Shown here: positions 50,668 to 59,852 of the stretch, piece by piece
How positions within the stretch are numbered: the first letter of the stretch is position 1
Layout: each line of letters begins with the position of its first letter
Source: Hyphomicrobiales bacterium
GTDB taxonomy: Bacteria; Pseudomonadota; Alphaproteobacteria; Rhizobiales; Aestuariivirgaceae
Direction of reading: 5' to 3'
Length of the DNA: 64,000 bases
Assembly: GCA_025363755.1 (NCBI GenBank)
Contig: JANYLQ010000047.1
Coordinates: 1 to 64,000, forward strand
Notes under the pieces: model-generated
What the model was told of the DNA's origin: nothing
Database searches by the model: none
Seen by the model: the letters and a program-made list of their open reading frames with translations, nothing else
Translations under genes and position numbers: made by a program

Positions 50668-51198
50668 ATGACTGAGGCTCTTCGACACGACCGCGCGTTA
50701 CTTGACGCGCTAGACGTAGCAGCCATTCCGTTTAGCGGAAATGTCTGGCGCATTGCACAAGTCGGGCGTGATCCGCTGAAAGGTTCGTCGCTTTCGGGTC
50801 GTTGGAGTGGTGGAGATTATTCGGTTCTTTACACGGCTTGTGAGAGGGATGGCGCATTAGCCGAAATCGGATTCAGGCTTTCGTTGGAACCAATCTGGCC
50901 CAGCAGGCTCCAACATTTGCTACACGAAATCAAAGTCGAATGTGAGAAAGTCATAGATCTCAGTGACCTTCCTGCGCTCGAAAAATTAGGGGTAACAACT
51001 CCAAAATACAAAAGCTTAGATTATTCCGTCACCGCACGCATTTCGGCTGCAGTTGCCTTCTTGGAATATGACGCAATGTTAGTGCCCAATGCCCGCTTTG
51101 CATGCAGAAACTTGGTAATTTTCAACGAAAGGCCGAACAGTTTGGAGCTTGTCAAGTCTTCGCCCGTCGATTGGAATGCTTGGCGGTCAAAGAAATAA
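50668..51198 (+). CDS. RES-domain toxin (NAD-degrading type)
   Basis: 176 aa, RES family, named for conserved Arg, Glu and Ser. The Arg lies in VWRIAQ/GRWSGGDYSVLYTA and the Glu in CERDGALAEIGFR. The C-terminal Ser region normally reads VPSA..; here it is VPNARFACRNLVIF, with Asn in place of Ser. This might weaken activity. RES toxins cleave or phosphorolyse NAD and so stop growth when free of antitoxin. Forms a bicistron with the Xre antitoxin. Confidence 0.85.
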   Translation: MTEALRHDRALLDALDVAAIPFSGNVWRIAQVGRDPLKGSSLSGRWSGGDYSVLYTACERDGALAEIGFRLSLEPIWPSRLQHLLHEIKVECEKVIDLSDLPALEKLGVTTPKYKSLDYSVTARISAAVAFLEYDAMLVPNARFACRNLVIFNERPNSLELVKSSPVDWNAWRSKK

Positions 51199-51383
51199 AT
51201 TCGTCGGCGATATCTTGGCGGTTCGCGCGATGGCTATTTGTGAATAGTGTAGATGAGCAACATCAGCTTCCTAGTCAAACGCGTCAGTTTAATAACGTGA
51301 TGCAGATGTCTGGTCTCTAGTCGAAGACAGAAGTCCAAACCACCCCCACCCTCCCCCCAAACCCTCAATATTTCTATTGAAAA

Positions 51384-51398
51384 TTAACCAAGAATTGA
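51384..51398 (+). promoter_or_regulatory. CtrA-like site upstream of the histidine kinase gene
   Basis: TTAACCAAGAATTGA differs from the alphaproteobacterial CtrA consensus TTAA-N7-TTAA by one base (TTGA). It lies 41 bases before the kinase ATG. The remaining 51199-51438 stretch carries no gene and has a C-rich run. A single near-match is weak evidence. Confidence 0.3.
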
Positions 51399-51438
51399 GA
51401 GTCCGCGCCCTAATCTGCTCCTTCGGGGCGGGGTTTGT

Positions 51439-52302
51439 ATGCGTACATTTGGCAAAACATGGTTCAAGCAGGGCTCTTTGATCGCGGATTATGGCGAGCA
51501 TTTCGGCCAAGGTGTTCGTGCCCATAAAAGCGCAATTGCCTTGGAAGCCTCTAAAGTTGATGCTGAACTGGCGTCTAAAGCCAAATCCGAATTCATCGCC
51601 AATATGAGCCACGAGTTGCGAACGCCGCTCAACGCCATTATCGGGTTTTCTGATATGCTCGCCACCAAGACCGTCACCGGGCCAGATAAAGTTGTGCAAT
51701 ATGCCGCTTACATTCAACAAGCAGCCGAGCATTTGCTTGCACTGATTAACGGCATTCTGGATGTATCAAAAATTCAAGCTGGCAATCTAGGTGTCGATTT
51801 AGAACCCGTCAGTTTGATGCAAGTGCTCGAGCCTTGCCTGTTGATCACCGATGCCAAAGCCAAAGAGAAAAACGTTGTCATCGAAACCCATCTTTCGGAA
51901 CAGCTGCCACTTCTCTTAGCAGATCCCTTACGTCTCAAACAGATTTTGATTAACCTGCTCAGTAACGCTGTAAAATTCACACCAGAATGGGGCCGTGTTC
52001 GCGTTGAGGCAAGTGTTCGCTCTGCCGACTTTGTGACAATCTGCATAACCGACACAGGCATCGGCATGTCGCCGCAAGAGATCGACACCGCCATGCGGCC
52101 GTTTGGCCAAGTTGAATCCGGATTTAACAAACGTCACGAAGGCACCGGCCTCGGTCTGCCAATTGCGTATGCTCTTGCAAAATTGCACTGCGGCGATTTG
52201 CAAATTCAATCAACCAAAGGCACTGGCACGCGTGTGACCGTTCTCATCCCGCTGGCCGCCAGCGAAAATCAAATAACCATGCCAATCGCCACAAAGCATT
52301 GA
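51439..52302 (+). CDS. Soluble sensor histidine kinase without membrane or obvious sensor domain
   Basis: 287 aa. After about 45 residues of helical linker ([27 protein letters not shown]) come the HisKA domain (His in [18 protein letters not shown], about residue 58) and HATPase_c with N-box [11 protein letters not shown]1 DTGIGM and G2 [12 protein letters not shown]. There is no transmembrane segment and no PAS or GAF domain, so the input must come through a partner or the short N-terminus. No response regulator is adjacent. It lies 16 bases before the HerA-like ATPase gene, so they are probably co-transcribed. Related PdhS/DivJ-type kinases occur in the group, but I cannot place it there. 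Confidence 0.85.
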   Translation: MRTFGKTWFKQGSLIADYGEHFGQGVRAHKSAIALEASKVDAELASKAKSEFIANMSHELRTPLNAIIGFSDMLATKTVTGPDKVVQYAAYIQQAAEHLLALINGILDVSKIQAGNLGVDLEPVSLMQVLEPCLLITDAKAKEKNVVIETHLSEQLPLLLADPLRLKQILINLLSNAVKFTPEWGRVRVEASVRSADFVTICITDTGIGMSPQEIDTAMRPFGQVESGFNKRHEGTGLGLPIAYALAKLHCGDLQIQSTKGTGTRVTVLIPLAASENQITMPIATKH

Positions 52303-52318
52303 AGGGCCTAATTTAGCA

Positions 52319-54274
52319 ATGACAACGGCAACAGCACTTTCAGTGGATCAAAGGACAATCCCCAACCGCCTACGTTCCGACGAACGCATGGGTCGTATCG
52401 TTGCTGTAACAGGTGCACACGCCATTATTTTGCTCGATGCCACAGACGGCTTTTTTGATGAAAATGCCAAAGGCGCTGAAATCGGCACTTTGATGAAAGT
52501 TGAAACACCGACATCAATTACCCTTGCTTTGATCTCAGCATTGAGTTCGCCAACGCCATCTCACAGCTCGCAAGAACAAGAGCTACGCATCGTCGAAGTT
52601 GAATTCATCGGTGAACTTCCAAAAGATGAACTCGGCAATCCAAAATCCTTCCGCCGTGGTGTTTCGAACTATCCTTCACTCGGTGATTTGGTTTACCGCG
52701 CCAATCGCAACGAGCTTGCAATGGCTTATGCGTGTGACGCTGAAACCGCCGTACGCGTGGGCTATATTCAACAAGACCCGACTATTCCAGCGATGATCAA
52801 GGTTGATGAAATGCTGGGTAAGCATTTTGCCATTCTCGGAACCACTGGCACAGGCAAATCTTGCACCGTCGCCCTTATTTTGCGGCGTATCTTAGAAAAA
52901 AATCCGCAAGCTCATATTCTGCTGCTCGATGTTCACCGCGAATATGCCCAGAGTTTCAAGGGCATGTCGGAAATCATTACACCCGATAATATGGCGCTGC
53001 CCTTTTGGCTTTTGAACTTCGATGAAGCAGTTGAAATTTTGGTTGGCCAACAGGCCAACCGCGAAACCGATGTCGAAGTTCTGCGCGAAATCATTCCGAT
53101 CGCAAAAGCCCGCTATATGAGCAACCAACGCCGCGATAAGACTCGCACGCGCGATGTGCTGGTAGAAAATAATATTGGTGTCGATACACCCATCCCATAC
53201 CGCACTTCTGATCTCACGGGTGTTCTTGAGGAATACATTGGCAAGCTTGAACTGCGTGGTGAACTGGCCCCCTACAAGCGCATCAAAGCGCGCATTGAGG
53301 CAATCTCGCGTGATCCTCGTTATGTCTTCATGTTTGGCTCTCTCACTGTGCAAGATAACATGGCAGCCGTGTTGGCACGCCTGTTCCGTATTCCCGTCAA
53401 CGGTAAGCCGATTGCCATACTCGAACTGGGTGGTCTTCCATCTGAAATCATCAACGTGGTGGTTTCCGTTCTCGCACGTCTCGCTTTCGACTTTGGTGTG
53501 TGGAGCGCTGGCAAAGTTCCAATCACTTTCGTCTGCGAAGAGGCACATCGCTATGTGCCAAACGATAGGTCTTCAGGTTTTGAACCCACCAAGCGTGCGA
53601 TCTCTCGCATCGCCAAGGAAGGACGAAAATATGGCGTGTCACTGTGCATCGTAAGCCAACGCCCCGCTGAGCTTGACCCGACGATCCTGTCACAATGCAA
53701 TACCATCTTCTCGATGCGCCTCACCAATGAGCGCGACCAGGAAATTCTGCGCGCCGGTATTTCCGACGCCGCCGCCAGCTTGCTTGAATTCATGCCCACC
53801 ATGGGTGCGGGAGAAGCCATCACCTTCGGCGAAGGTGTGGCGCTGCCAACGCGCATCAAGTTTGATCTTTTGCCTGCGGGTGAATTGCCGCGCAGCAACA
53901 CAGCTTCGTTCACCAAGAATTGGGCCAAAGATTTGCCCGACGATAAATTCTTGCATGAAGTGGTCAGCCGTTGGCGCGCCCAAACTTATAATCCAGATAG
54001 CGCAGGCTATTCGATTGATGAGGGAGCTACCGTCGAGACTGGTCAAACAGCAGCTGCCGCAGGGGATGCCCCTGCCCAACAGCCCAGGCCATCGCTGCGC
54101 CGCGACAGTTTTATGAGCCCCCAAATTGGCGCACCTTTAATCCAGCCAGCACCCCAACCTTCGGGCTTTGGCAAAATGACGCCCGCTGCGGTTCCGCTAC
54201 AACCAGCACCCGCTCCCGCCCAGCCGGAAGCACAGCAAAGCCTGGCCAGCCTGATCAAACAGTTCCGCACGTGA
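52319..54274 (+). CDS. HerA-like / DUF87 hexameric ATPase
   Basis: 651 aa. The N-terminal HAS-barrel-like region runs to about 140. The ATPase core has Walker A LGTTGTGKSCTVALIL (about residue 178) and Walker B ITFVCEEAHRY (about 405). SQRPAELDPTILSQCNTIFSMRLTNE is the sensor/Arg-finger region typical of HerA and DUF87 proteins. A Pro/Ala/Gln-rich tail (about 570-640) is probably disordered. Such ATPases translocate DNA, often with NurA or other nucleases; none is adjacent. This stand-alone family is widely conserved in alphaproteobacteria next to a kinase, and its role there is not known to me. It ends 55 bases before tRNA-Gln. Confidence 0.87.
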   Translation: MTTATALSVDQRTIPNRLRSDERMGRIVAVTGAHAIILLDATDGFFDENAKGAEIGTLMKVETPTSITLALISALSSPTPSHSSQEQELRIVEVEFIGELPKDELGNPKSFRRGVSNYPSLGDLVYRANRNELAMAYACDAETAVRVGYIQQDPTIPAMIKVDEMLGKHFAILGTTGTGKSCTVALILRRILEKNPQAHILLLDVHREYAQSFKGMSEIITPDNMALPFWLLNFDEAVEILVGQQANRETDVEVLREIIPIAKARYMSNQRRDKTRTRDVLVENNIGVDTPIPYRTSDLTGVLEEYIGKLELRGELAPYKRIKARIEAISRDPRYVFMFGSLTVQDNMAAVLARLFRIPVNGKPIAILELGGLPSEIINVVVSVLARLAFDFGVWSAGKVPITFVCEEAHRYVPNDRSSGFEPTKRAISRIAKEGRKYGVSLCIVSQRPAELDPTILSQCNTIFSMRLTNERDQEILRAGISDAAASLLEFMPTMGAGEAITFGEGVALPTRIKFDLLPAGELPRSNTASFTKNWAKDLPDDKFLHEVVSRWRAQTYNPDSAGYSIDEGATVETGQTAAAAGDAPAQQPRPSLRRDSFMSPQIGAPLIQPAPQPSGFGKMTPAAVPLQPAPAPAQPEAQQSLASLIKQFRT

Positions 54275-54328
54275 AGCCTTGCATAGGCTCGCAGTGGGGG
54301 CTATCACCACAACACTCAAGCGATAGCT

Positions 54329-54402
54329 TGGGGGATCGGCTAACGGTAGGCCCTCAGACTCTGACTCTGATTGTCTAGGTTCGAATCCTAGTCCCCCAGC
54401 CA
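54329..54402 (+). tRNA. tRNA-Gln (anticodon CTG)
   Basis: A full cloverleaf folds by eye. The acceptor stem is TGGGGGA/TCCCCCA with discriminator G and encoded CCA. The D arm is GGC-loop-GCC. The anticodon stem TCAGA/TCTGA holds the loop CTCTGAC (anticodon CTG, reading CAG). The T arm is CTAGG-TTCGAAT-CCTAG. It lies between the HerA-like gene and a region with a restriction-modification gene. Confidence 0.95.
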
Positions 54403-54459
54403 ATTTTTCCTATAATTTCAATTTTTTGTAAATTTTATTCATAATTTTGAAAATAACGC

Positions 54460-54488
54460 TTGACACCGTACGGTGAAGGTGCTATCCC
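54460..54488 (+). promoter_or_regulatory. Sigma-70-like promoter with a 12-bp palindromic operator, no gene behind it
   Basis: TTGACA (54460-54465) and TATCCC (54483-54488) are spaced by 17 bases. The spacer begins with the perfect palindrome CACCGTACGGTG (54464-54475), which has the form of many TetR-family operators. Read rightward there is no ORF of its own: the next genes are on the minus strand. It may drive a small RNA, or be what is left of a displaced gene. Confidence 0.5.
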
Positions 54489-54600
54489 TGGTCACAATCC
54501 ACCATTGGGTTAAATCTTCTCACAGCCACCACCAACAAGTCTTGCAAGCCCACGAAGACGACGTTGGATGGGGGTATGGGAAGCTTTGACCGACGATGGA

Positions 54601-54861
54601 CTAAGCGGCGTCCAACGCCTGCAAACGTTCCATTTCAGTTTTATAGACCCGCATCATCTCTTCCTGCTCTTCGGCGGGAAGATATTGCAGATACTTGGCG
54701 AAATCGTTTTCGGCTCTTTCGCGTCGATCGTCGCTCCAAGGATATACCGCGTTCTTCAACGAATAAAGATGGCGGCCCAAAATTTTGCGAAAAATGTCCA
54801 AATTCATCGGACGTTTTTCAACAGGCTTGGGCGGCGGATCAAAAAGTGAAGGCTGGCGCAT
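54601..54861 (-). CDS. Hypothetical 86-residue protein downstream of the R-M gene
   Basis: The ORF starts MRQPSLFDPPPKPVEKRPMNLDIFRKILGRHLYSLKNAV and ends in a charged helix (RRERAENDFAKYLQYLPAEEQEEMMRVYKTEMERL). It is acidic and mainly helical, with a Pro-rich N-terminal tail. No known domain. It follows the restriction-modification gene by 81 bases on the same strand. The Shine-Dalgarno is weak. Could be a small accessory or controller protein of the R-M system; nothing specific supports that. Confidence 0.5.
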   Translation of the reverse strand: MRQPSLFDPPPKPVEKRPMNLDIFRKILGRHLYSLKNAVYPWSDDRRERAENDFAKYLQYLPAEEQEEMMRVYKTEMERLQALDAA

Positions 54862-54942
54862 GAAGCTATTTTACAGCAGTGCTTGCCGCTTGCAATCTTC
54901 TTCCACCAACCCCTCTTCCTCTGGGGATAAGTTGTAAAGCTT

Positions 54943-56493
54943 TTAAAGTGCTTGGTTCATTTCATTTTCCAGCTTGGCAATAAGCGTGGTTTCCTTGAGC
55001 AAGGTTTCAACGCGCTCCACAAATTGCTTCGCTGCCGGCAGTTCTGGTGTGAGAGGAATTTGCGCAAGCTGCTTGGCAAAGGTGTTGGCGTGTTTTGGCT
55101 TTTTCAAAATCAAAAACCGCCAATAAGTTTCGGCCACTTGGCCTTCAGCTTCATCCAAGTAAATTTGCGAGAGGATGGGCCTGCTGTCAGCAGTAAGGCG
55201 CAGTTCACCTTTTTTGAACTGAGCCTCAAGTGCCTCGCCTGATTTGAGAAAGCCCTGCAAAGCTTCGATGCGGGTTTCTTCCATGTCGATGCGCTGCGTT
55301 TTGGCCCATTCGGTTTTTTCCGAATCCAACATTTTTTTAGGCGCATTGAGTTTGAGCGCGGCAACATCTGGCATATCGGGCCAAAGAAATTCTGGCTTGT
55401 ATTTGCGCCGCGCCAACACGCCAAGCCGCGCCTCAGCCTCGGCCAACAAATCACGCCGCGCCGTCCATTTTTCTTGAAGCTGTTTGGCACGCTTGCCAAT
55501 TTCAGCCTGTTGCTTTTTATCGGCATGAGGAATGGGCAAAGGCGCAATGAATTGCTTGTTGGCCTCAAACCATCCACCTTGCTTTGGTTTGCCTATACGA
55601 CGAAAAACAAAATCAGCCACCGAGCCATTAAGCACGCCCAGAAGATATGAAAGGTCAACGCCCTTGGCAGGCAGAATGCCATTAACGCGTACGTTGTTAA
55701 GATATTTATCAGCGTCATAGTCTGCACTTACGCGCAATGAAGGGACAGTTTGTGCAACTATCAACTTTGGCAAATCGTGAAACGAAAGATTTTTAGGATA
55801 TACATAACCCCACCATCCATCGTCCAAATCCATCTTTGGACTTTCGCGTGATCTCAATTCCTTTTCAAACTTCCGTAAATACTCCCAAGCCCTTGGAAAT
55901 TTCTTCTGCAGAAAAGCAGCACGTCCCAGCTCAAAATCTCCATGCGTGTTTTCAAAATACGGAAATAGGAGATATTTATCAGCAACAGGAGTTTCGAACC
56001 GTTTAGCTTGCGGGCCTGAAATAAGAGGCTTCATAATTGCGTCTTCGATCAAAACTTCGAATCCATTGATCTGGTCATGAACGCATTTGTACTTGCCAGA
56101 ACCAATGCGCTCTAAGTGGTAGATTGAGTCAGCACTTGTAACTAACCCTTGAAAAATCGCCGTTGAAGACTTCTTACTTCCAAGTGATTCAAACTGGCCA
56201 GACAGCCTTTCAATCAATTCACGCTCTTTGCCTGTCAACATCATCCATTCATCATCTGCGCCAAAGGCTTCGGTCGGCACGGCCAGCGCCTCATCCGCCC
56301 ATTCCAAATCGCCCACCTCACCTTGCGGTGAAGCAGCAACGCGAATGACGTCATTCGCCTCCGCCGTAAAAAATTGCAGCGCTGTGTAAGTGATCGCCTC
56401 GTCAAACACTTGGAAGGATTTGAAATCTAGCCAGCGCTCTAATTGTTTGGTGCGGTGGATAAGCCCGCGCAGGCCTTGGCCATAATCGTTCAC
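54943..56493 (-). pseudogene. C-terminal part of type IIG restriction-modification protein (after in-frame TAG)
   Basis: 516 codons in exactly the same frame as the upstream part, separated from it only by TAG and two further codons. There is no frame change: in relatives the text runs on as IAPS-x-WTVNDYG. It holds the target-recognition region and a C-terminal helical bundle (ELPAAKQFVERVETLLKETTLIAKLENEMNQAL). The first codon, GTG at 56493, has no Shine-Dalgarno, so separate translation is unlikely. The sequence is otherwise intact, suggesting a recent mutation, readthrough or a sequencing error. Confidence 0.75.
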
Positions 56494-56499
56494 CGTCCA

Positions 56500-58614
56500 C
56501 TAGCTTGGCGCAATATAGGCCATGCGGCCACCTTGGCTCAAAAGCCGCAAGCCCTTTTCAATGAAGGGCAGATAAAGATCAAAATTCCCCGTCTGCGCAC
56601 TTTCATAGGTGCCAACCTCACGCTTCTTGCGCAGATAGGCCACAACGTCCGGATCAACCTTCATCAGGTTTTGCAGCTTTACGTAGGGCGGGTTGCCCAG
56701 CACGATATCGAATTTAAAATCAAATGCTGCGTCCCAATCAAAGGGGTTGATGCGGGCTTGCGCCTCCGGCGATTTTGTGATCATCGCCCAGCAATCATGC
56801 GCCACCAAACTGTTGCCGCAGCGGATGTTATCATCCAAAGTTGAAAGCGGCGATTTGGCCCGCGCCGAATGCAGCCACAAAGCCAGCTTGGCAATTTCCA
56901 CTGACGATGGATTGATATCCACGCCATAGATATTGTGTTTGAGAATATCGGCCACGAGGGCGGATTCATCATAGCCCACGCCGCTTGCATCTTTAATCGC
57001 CATGGTCTGCATTTGCTTGGCCAAGGTCATGCGTTCATCCAGCAATTTGCGGAATGCCGAAATGAGAAACGCGCCAGAGCCACAAGCCGGATCAACAATT
57101 TTTATCGCCCGCAATTTGGCCAGATAGTCATTGAGCTGTTGGCCCGTGGGTTCGTCTTTCACGCCGGATGAAGTGCGGGCGGCGGAAAACCACGGTTCCA
57201 TGGCTTCATCCACCATGTAATTCACCACCCATTCGGGCGTGTAATAAACCCCATCACGCTTGCGCTTGGAAAGCTTGGCAATTGTCTCGCGGCCTTCCAA
57301 TTCGCCCACGCGGTATTCAAGTTCGGTGATGGATTGTTCGAAGATGCGGCCCAATGTGTAAAGTGTTAGGCTTTCTTTGGCCCCACCTTTTGCGGCGTAA
57401 TCATAATAGGCTGACAGGAAGAGAAGTGTTTCTTTGTCCTTCAACAGAGATGCCTCATTGGCACCCTGCCCTGCCGCCGCAAAAATGTGGTTGGGAATGG
57501 TCAGTGAATTCATCAACGGGTCATCAGCAAACAGACCGCCGTTGATATGTGGCAAGACCGTTTGACCGAACCTGCCGCCTTCATTCATGAACTTGAAGAG
57601 GCGTTTAAACCACACCCAAATTTCTTCACCTTCAGTTTCATAAGTGGGCTTAATGGCGCGGTCTCTCAGTTCTTCGCGCACGAACTGCGGAGGAAACAAC
57701 ATGCGCTCGCCCATGTCTTCGCAGTAAAAGGCAAAGATAAAACGATCAAGCAATTTTTGTGAAATGCGCAATAAGTCAGTTTTTGTACCTACAAATTGCG
57801 GATTGTGGGTGACGAGGACGCGGAAGAGCCGCTCGCGCACGCCTTTATAGTGATCGTAAAACTCATCCTCGATTTTCTTTTCGCGCGTGCCTTGGTGCTC
57901 CGTCATGCGCCATAAAGCGGGGCGGCCCGATTCTGAAATCAGCATGTCGCGTTGGAAAAGCTTTACGAAAAGGAAGCGATCAAACTGTGCATCTTCATTC
58001 TCAGACAACAAATCATGTTTAGCAAATAAGTCTTTGTTCTGAAGGCTGATTGTGAACTTCAAATGTAGGGGAACACGGTCCCACCAATACAGGCGAAACT
58101 CATTCATATCTGTCACCAGTGCCCACCACGGTTGCACGGGTTCATTGCCAAACATATTGCGGCGTGCGCCACGCACATAGTTGAGGCATTGCTCAACAGG
58201 CGTGAAGTTTGCGCCCTTGCGATTCTGTTTTGAGTCTAAGTTTGATTTAATATCTTTGAACTCGCACAATACTTGGGGCACGGCATCCTCGCGCCCGCGA
58301 AACCAACCCAGAGCCAAATCAGCAATGCCCTTGCCACCAGATGCGCCCGCATTGGCAATCGTGAATTTGGCATTGATCGTGTGATCGTCTTTCGCCGTGC
58401 GGCCCGTCTGGCCGTATCCCCAAAGTTCTTCAAAGAAAGTTTGGGCAAAAGCCCCTTCGGCCTGGGTTTCAGACTGTTTGACACGCTCGCTCCAGCCTTT
58501 CAGCTTGGCCAAAACCAAAGCATCACGGCCATCCTCTAAATACGAGCGGAACTCAAAATCTAACGTTGATTGCAAAAATGAGCGGCTGATAAATGAGCGC
58601 GAATCGTCAAACAT
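56500..58614 (-). CDS. N-terminal part of type IIG restriction-modification protein (nuclease + N6-adenine methyltransferase), ends at premature TAG
   Basis: 704 aa. The N-terminal region has a PD-(D/E)XK-like pattern (ADLALGWFRG...QVLCEFKD, about residues 97-120). A helical linker leads to the methyltransferase: motif I DPACGSGAFLISAF (about 515) and motif IV GNPPYVKL (about 650), an Eco57I-class gamma-type N6-adenine enzyme. The stop TAG (56502-56500, minus) lies just after MAYIAPS, inside the catalytic region, and the reading frame goes on in the same phase for another 518 codons. Without the rest the protein lacks its DNA-recognition part and should be inactive. Full length would be 1223 codons. 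Confidence 0.85.
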   Translation of the reverse strand: MFDDSRSFISRSFLQSTLDFEFRSYLEDGRDALVLAKLKGWSERVKQSETQAEGAFAQTFFEELWGYGQTGRTAKDDHTINAKFTIANAGASGGKGIADLALGWFRGREDAVPQVLCEFKDIKSNLDSKQNRKGANFTPVEQCLNYVRGARRNMFGNEPVQPWWALVTDMNEFRLYWWDRVPLHLKFTISLQNKDLFAKHDLLSENEDAQFDRFLFVKLFQRDMLISESGRPALWRMTEHQGTREKKIEDEFYDHYKGVRERLFRVLVTHNPQFVGTKTDLLRISQKLLDRFIFAFYCEDMGERMLFPPQFVREELRDRAIKPTYETEGEEIWVWFKRLFKFMNEGGRFGQTVLPHINGGLFADDPLMNSLTIPNHIFAAAGQGANEASLLKDKETLLFLSAYYDYAAKGGAKESLTLYTLGRIFEQSITELEYRVGELEGRETIAKLSKRKRDGVYYTPEWVVNYMVDEAMEPWFSAARTSSGVKDEPTGQQLNDYLAKLRAIKIVDPACGSGAFLISAFRKLLDERMTLAKQMQTMAIKDASGVGYDESALVADILKHNIYGVDINPSSVEIAKLALWLHSARAKSPLSTLDDNIRCGNSLVAHDCWAMITKSPEAQARINPFDWDAAFDFKFDIVLGNPPYVKLQNLMKVDPDVVAYLRKKREVGTYESAQTGNFDLYLPFIEKGLRLLSQGGRMAYIAPS

Positions 58615-58712
58615 CCAAGAGTTCCTAAAGCATCCGGGTTACAGCTTTAGACTAGTCGAATTCGGGGTTCGTTCACAGCGCATTTAACGCTCACAGCATG
58701 CCACCTCACCCC

Positions 58713-59756
58713 TCACATCCCCACAAGTTCCACACGCCGATTTTTGGCTTGCCCTTCTTCCGTTTTATTGGATGCCAGTGGTGCCAACGGGCCTACTCCT
58801 TTGGCGGTTAAACGGCTCGCATCCACCCCTGCCCCAACCAGTGCAGCAACCACTGATTTGGCCCGCGCGGCAGAAAGTTGGAGATTGTAATCGAGTTCGC
58901 CCTTATTGTCGGAATGCCCCACAACATAAACATGAGACCCCGGATCAGCTTTGAGATAGGCAATCATCTGAGCCAATTGCGGCTGAGATTCGGGTTTGAT
59001 GGTTGCCTTATCAAAATCAAAATACAAACCATAAATCACCACGCGACCATCAGCGCCAATACTGTTGCCAATTTCGTCAGCCGTGAGTGTGACGATTTTT
59101 TCTTCGCGCTGGCCGGGCTCGACCACTTCAATCAACACGCCAACGCGAGAGCGCAGCGCTTTCGACACGTCGCCAAAACTACCGCCTGAATTTTGGCCAG
59201 CAAACACGGCGACATAGGTTTCGTTGCCCGGATCGCCTTTTTTCAACAATGCATAGCGCGGATCAACAATCTTGCTGAACATGCCGTTTGAAAGAAACTT
59301 ACGGCGCGTGCTTGCGTTTTCGGAAATAACGTTTTTCGACGCGTCATTTGCGCTGTATTTAAGGTCTTTGAAATTTGCACCACATGTGGCGTTGTCACAT
59401 TCAAACACGGCGGCAAAGCCCTTGGCTTTCAAGGCGTCTATGTAATTGCCGAAAACTTCAAGCGAGGAACGTTGCTCGGGTGAAACATAGAGTGTTCGCA
59501 AAACCCTGCCCTTCTGCGACACTGTTTTAGAAAACGCTTTGGCTCTAATATCGGCAGGCCCAGCGGGCAGCGTGAGTTCATCAAATTTCTTCGACGTTTG
59601 GCCAACAATGGTTGAGCCCTCATAACGCCCAGTGAACGGACTATCGGCAGCACCTTCTGCATCGGCTGCCATCTCAGACGTATAATCTGCAGGGGCCGCA
59701 TAAGCCAAATTAGCAAACAGCATTGCAATAACAAAACATAATTGACGTAAAAACAT
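58713..59756 (-). CDS. OmpA-family outer membrane protein with DUF4892-like N-terminal domain
   Basis: About 347 aa from the ATG at 59756, 5 bases behind AGGAG; the track start adds 11 residues. The signal peptide LRQLCFVIAMLFANLAYA is cleaved before APADY. The middle region (about 30-225) resembles DUF4892: LRTLYVSPEQRSSLEVFGNYIDALKAKGFAAVFECDNATCG. The C-terminal OmpA domain has YGLYFDFDKATIKPES and VVGHSDNKGELDYNLQLSAARAKSVVAALV, with the peptidoglycan-binding Asp and Arg (NRRVELV). Likely anchors envelope to murein. Transcribed alone; gap of 96 bases to the next gene. Confidence 0.87.
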   Translation of the reverse strand: MFLRQLCFVIAMLFANLAYAAPADYTSEMAADAEGAADSPFTGRYEGSTIVGQTSKKFDELTLPAGPADIRAKAFSKTVSQKGRVLRTLYVSPEQRSSLEVFGNYIDALKAKGFAAVFECDNATCGANFKDLKYSANDASKNVISENASTRRKFLSNGMFSKIVDPRYALLKKGDPGNETYVAVFAGQNSGGSFGDVSKALRSRVGVLIEVVEPGQREEKIVTLTADEIGNSIGADGRVVIYGLYFDFDKATIKPESQPQLAQMIAYLKADPGSHVYVVGHSDNKGELDYNLQLSAARAKSVVAALVGAGVDASRLTAKGVGPLAPLASNKTEEGQAKNRRVELVGM

Positions 59757-59852
59757 GATCACTCCTTGCGGCCCCGCAAGCCACCACATGCCGATAGAAT
59801 CAATGAACCGTCAACCCCGTTGCGTTACGGTGATAGTATGCAAAATTATATT

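Noticed and set aside
54568-54849. 93-aa plus-strand ORF after the orphan promoter
   Set aside because: It lies antisense to the more protein-like 86-aa minus-strand ORF and has no Shine-Dalgarno.
56500-56502. Programmed amber recoding (suppressor tRNA or pyrrolysine)
   Set aside because: No supporting tRNA or pyl genes in the window; the adjacent tRNA-Gln has anticodon CTG.
54403-58720. Genomic island integrated into the 3' end of tRNA-Gln
   Set aside because: I found no integrase and no second copy of the tRNA 3' end (GGTTCGAATCCTAGTCCC) near 58.6-58.7 kb.
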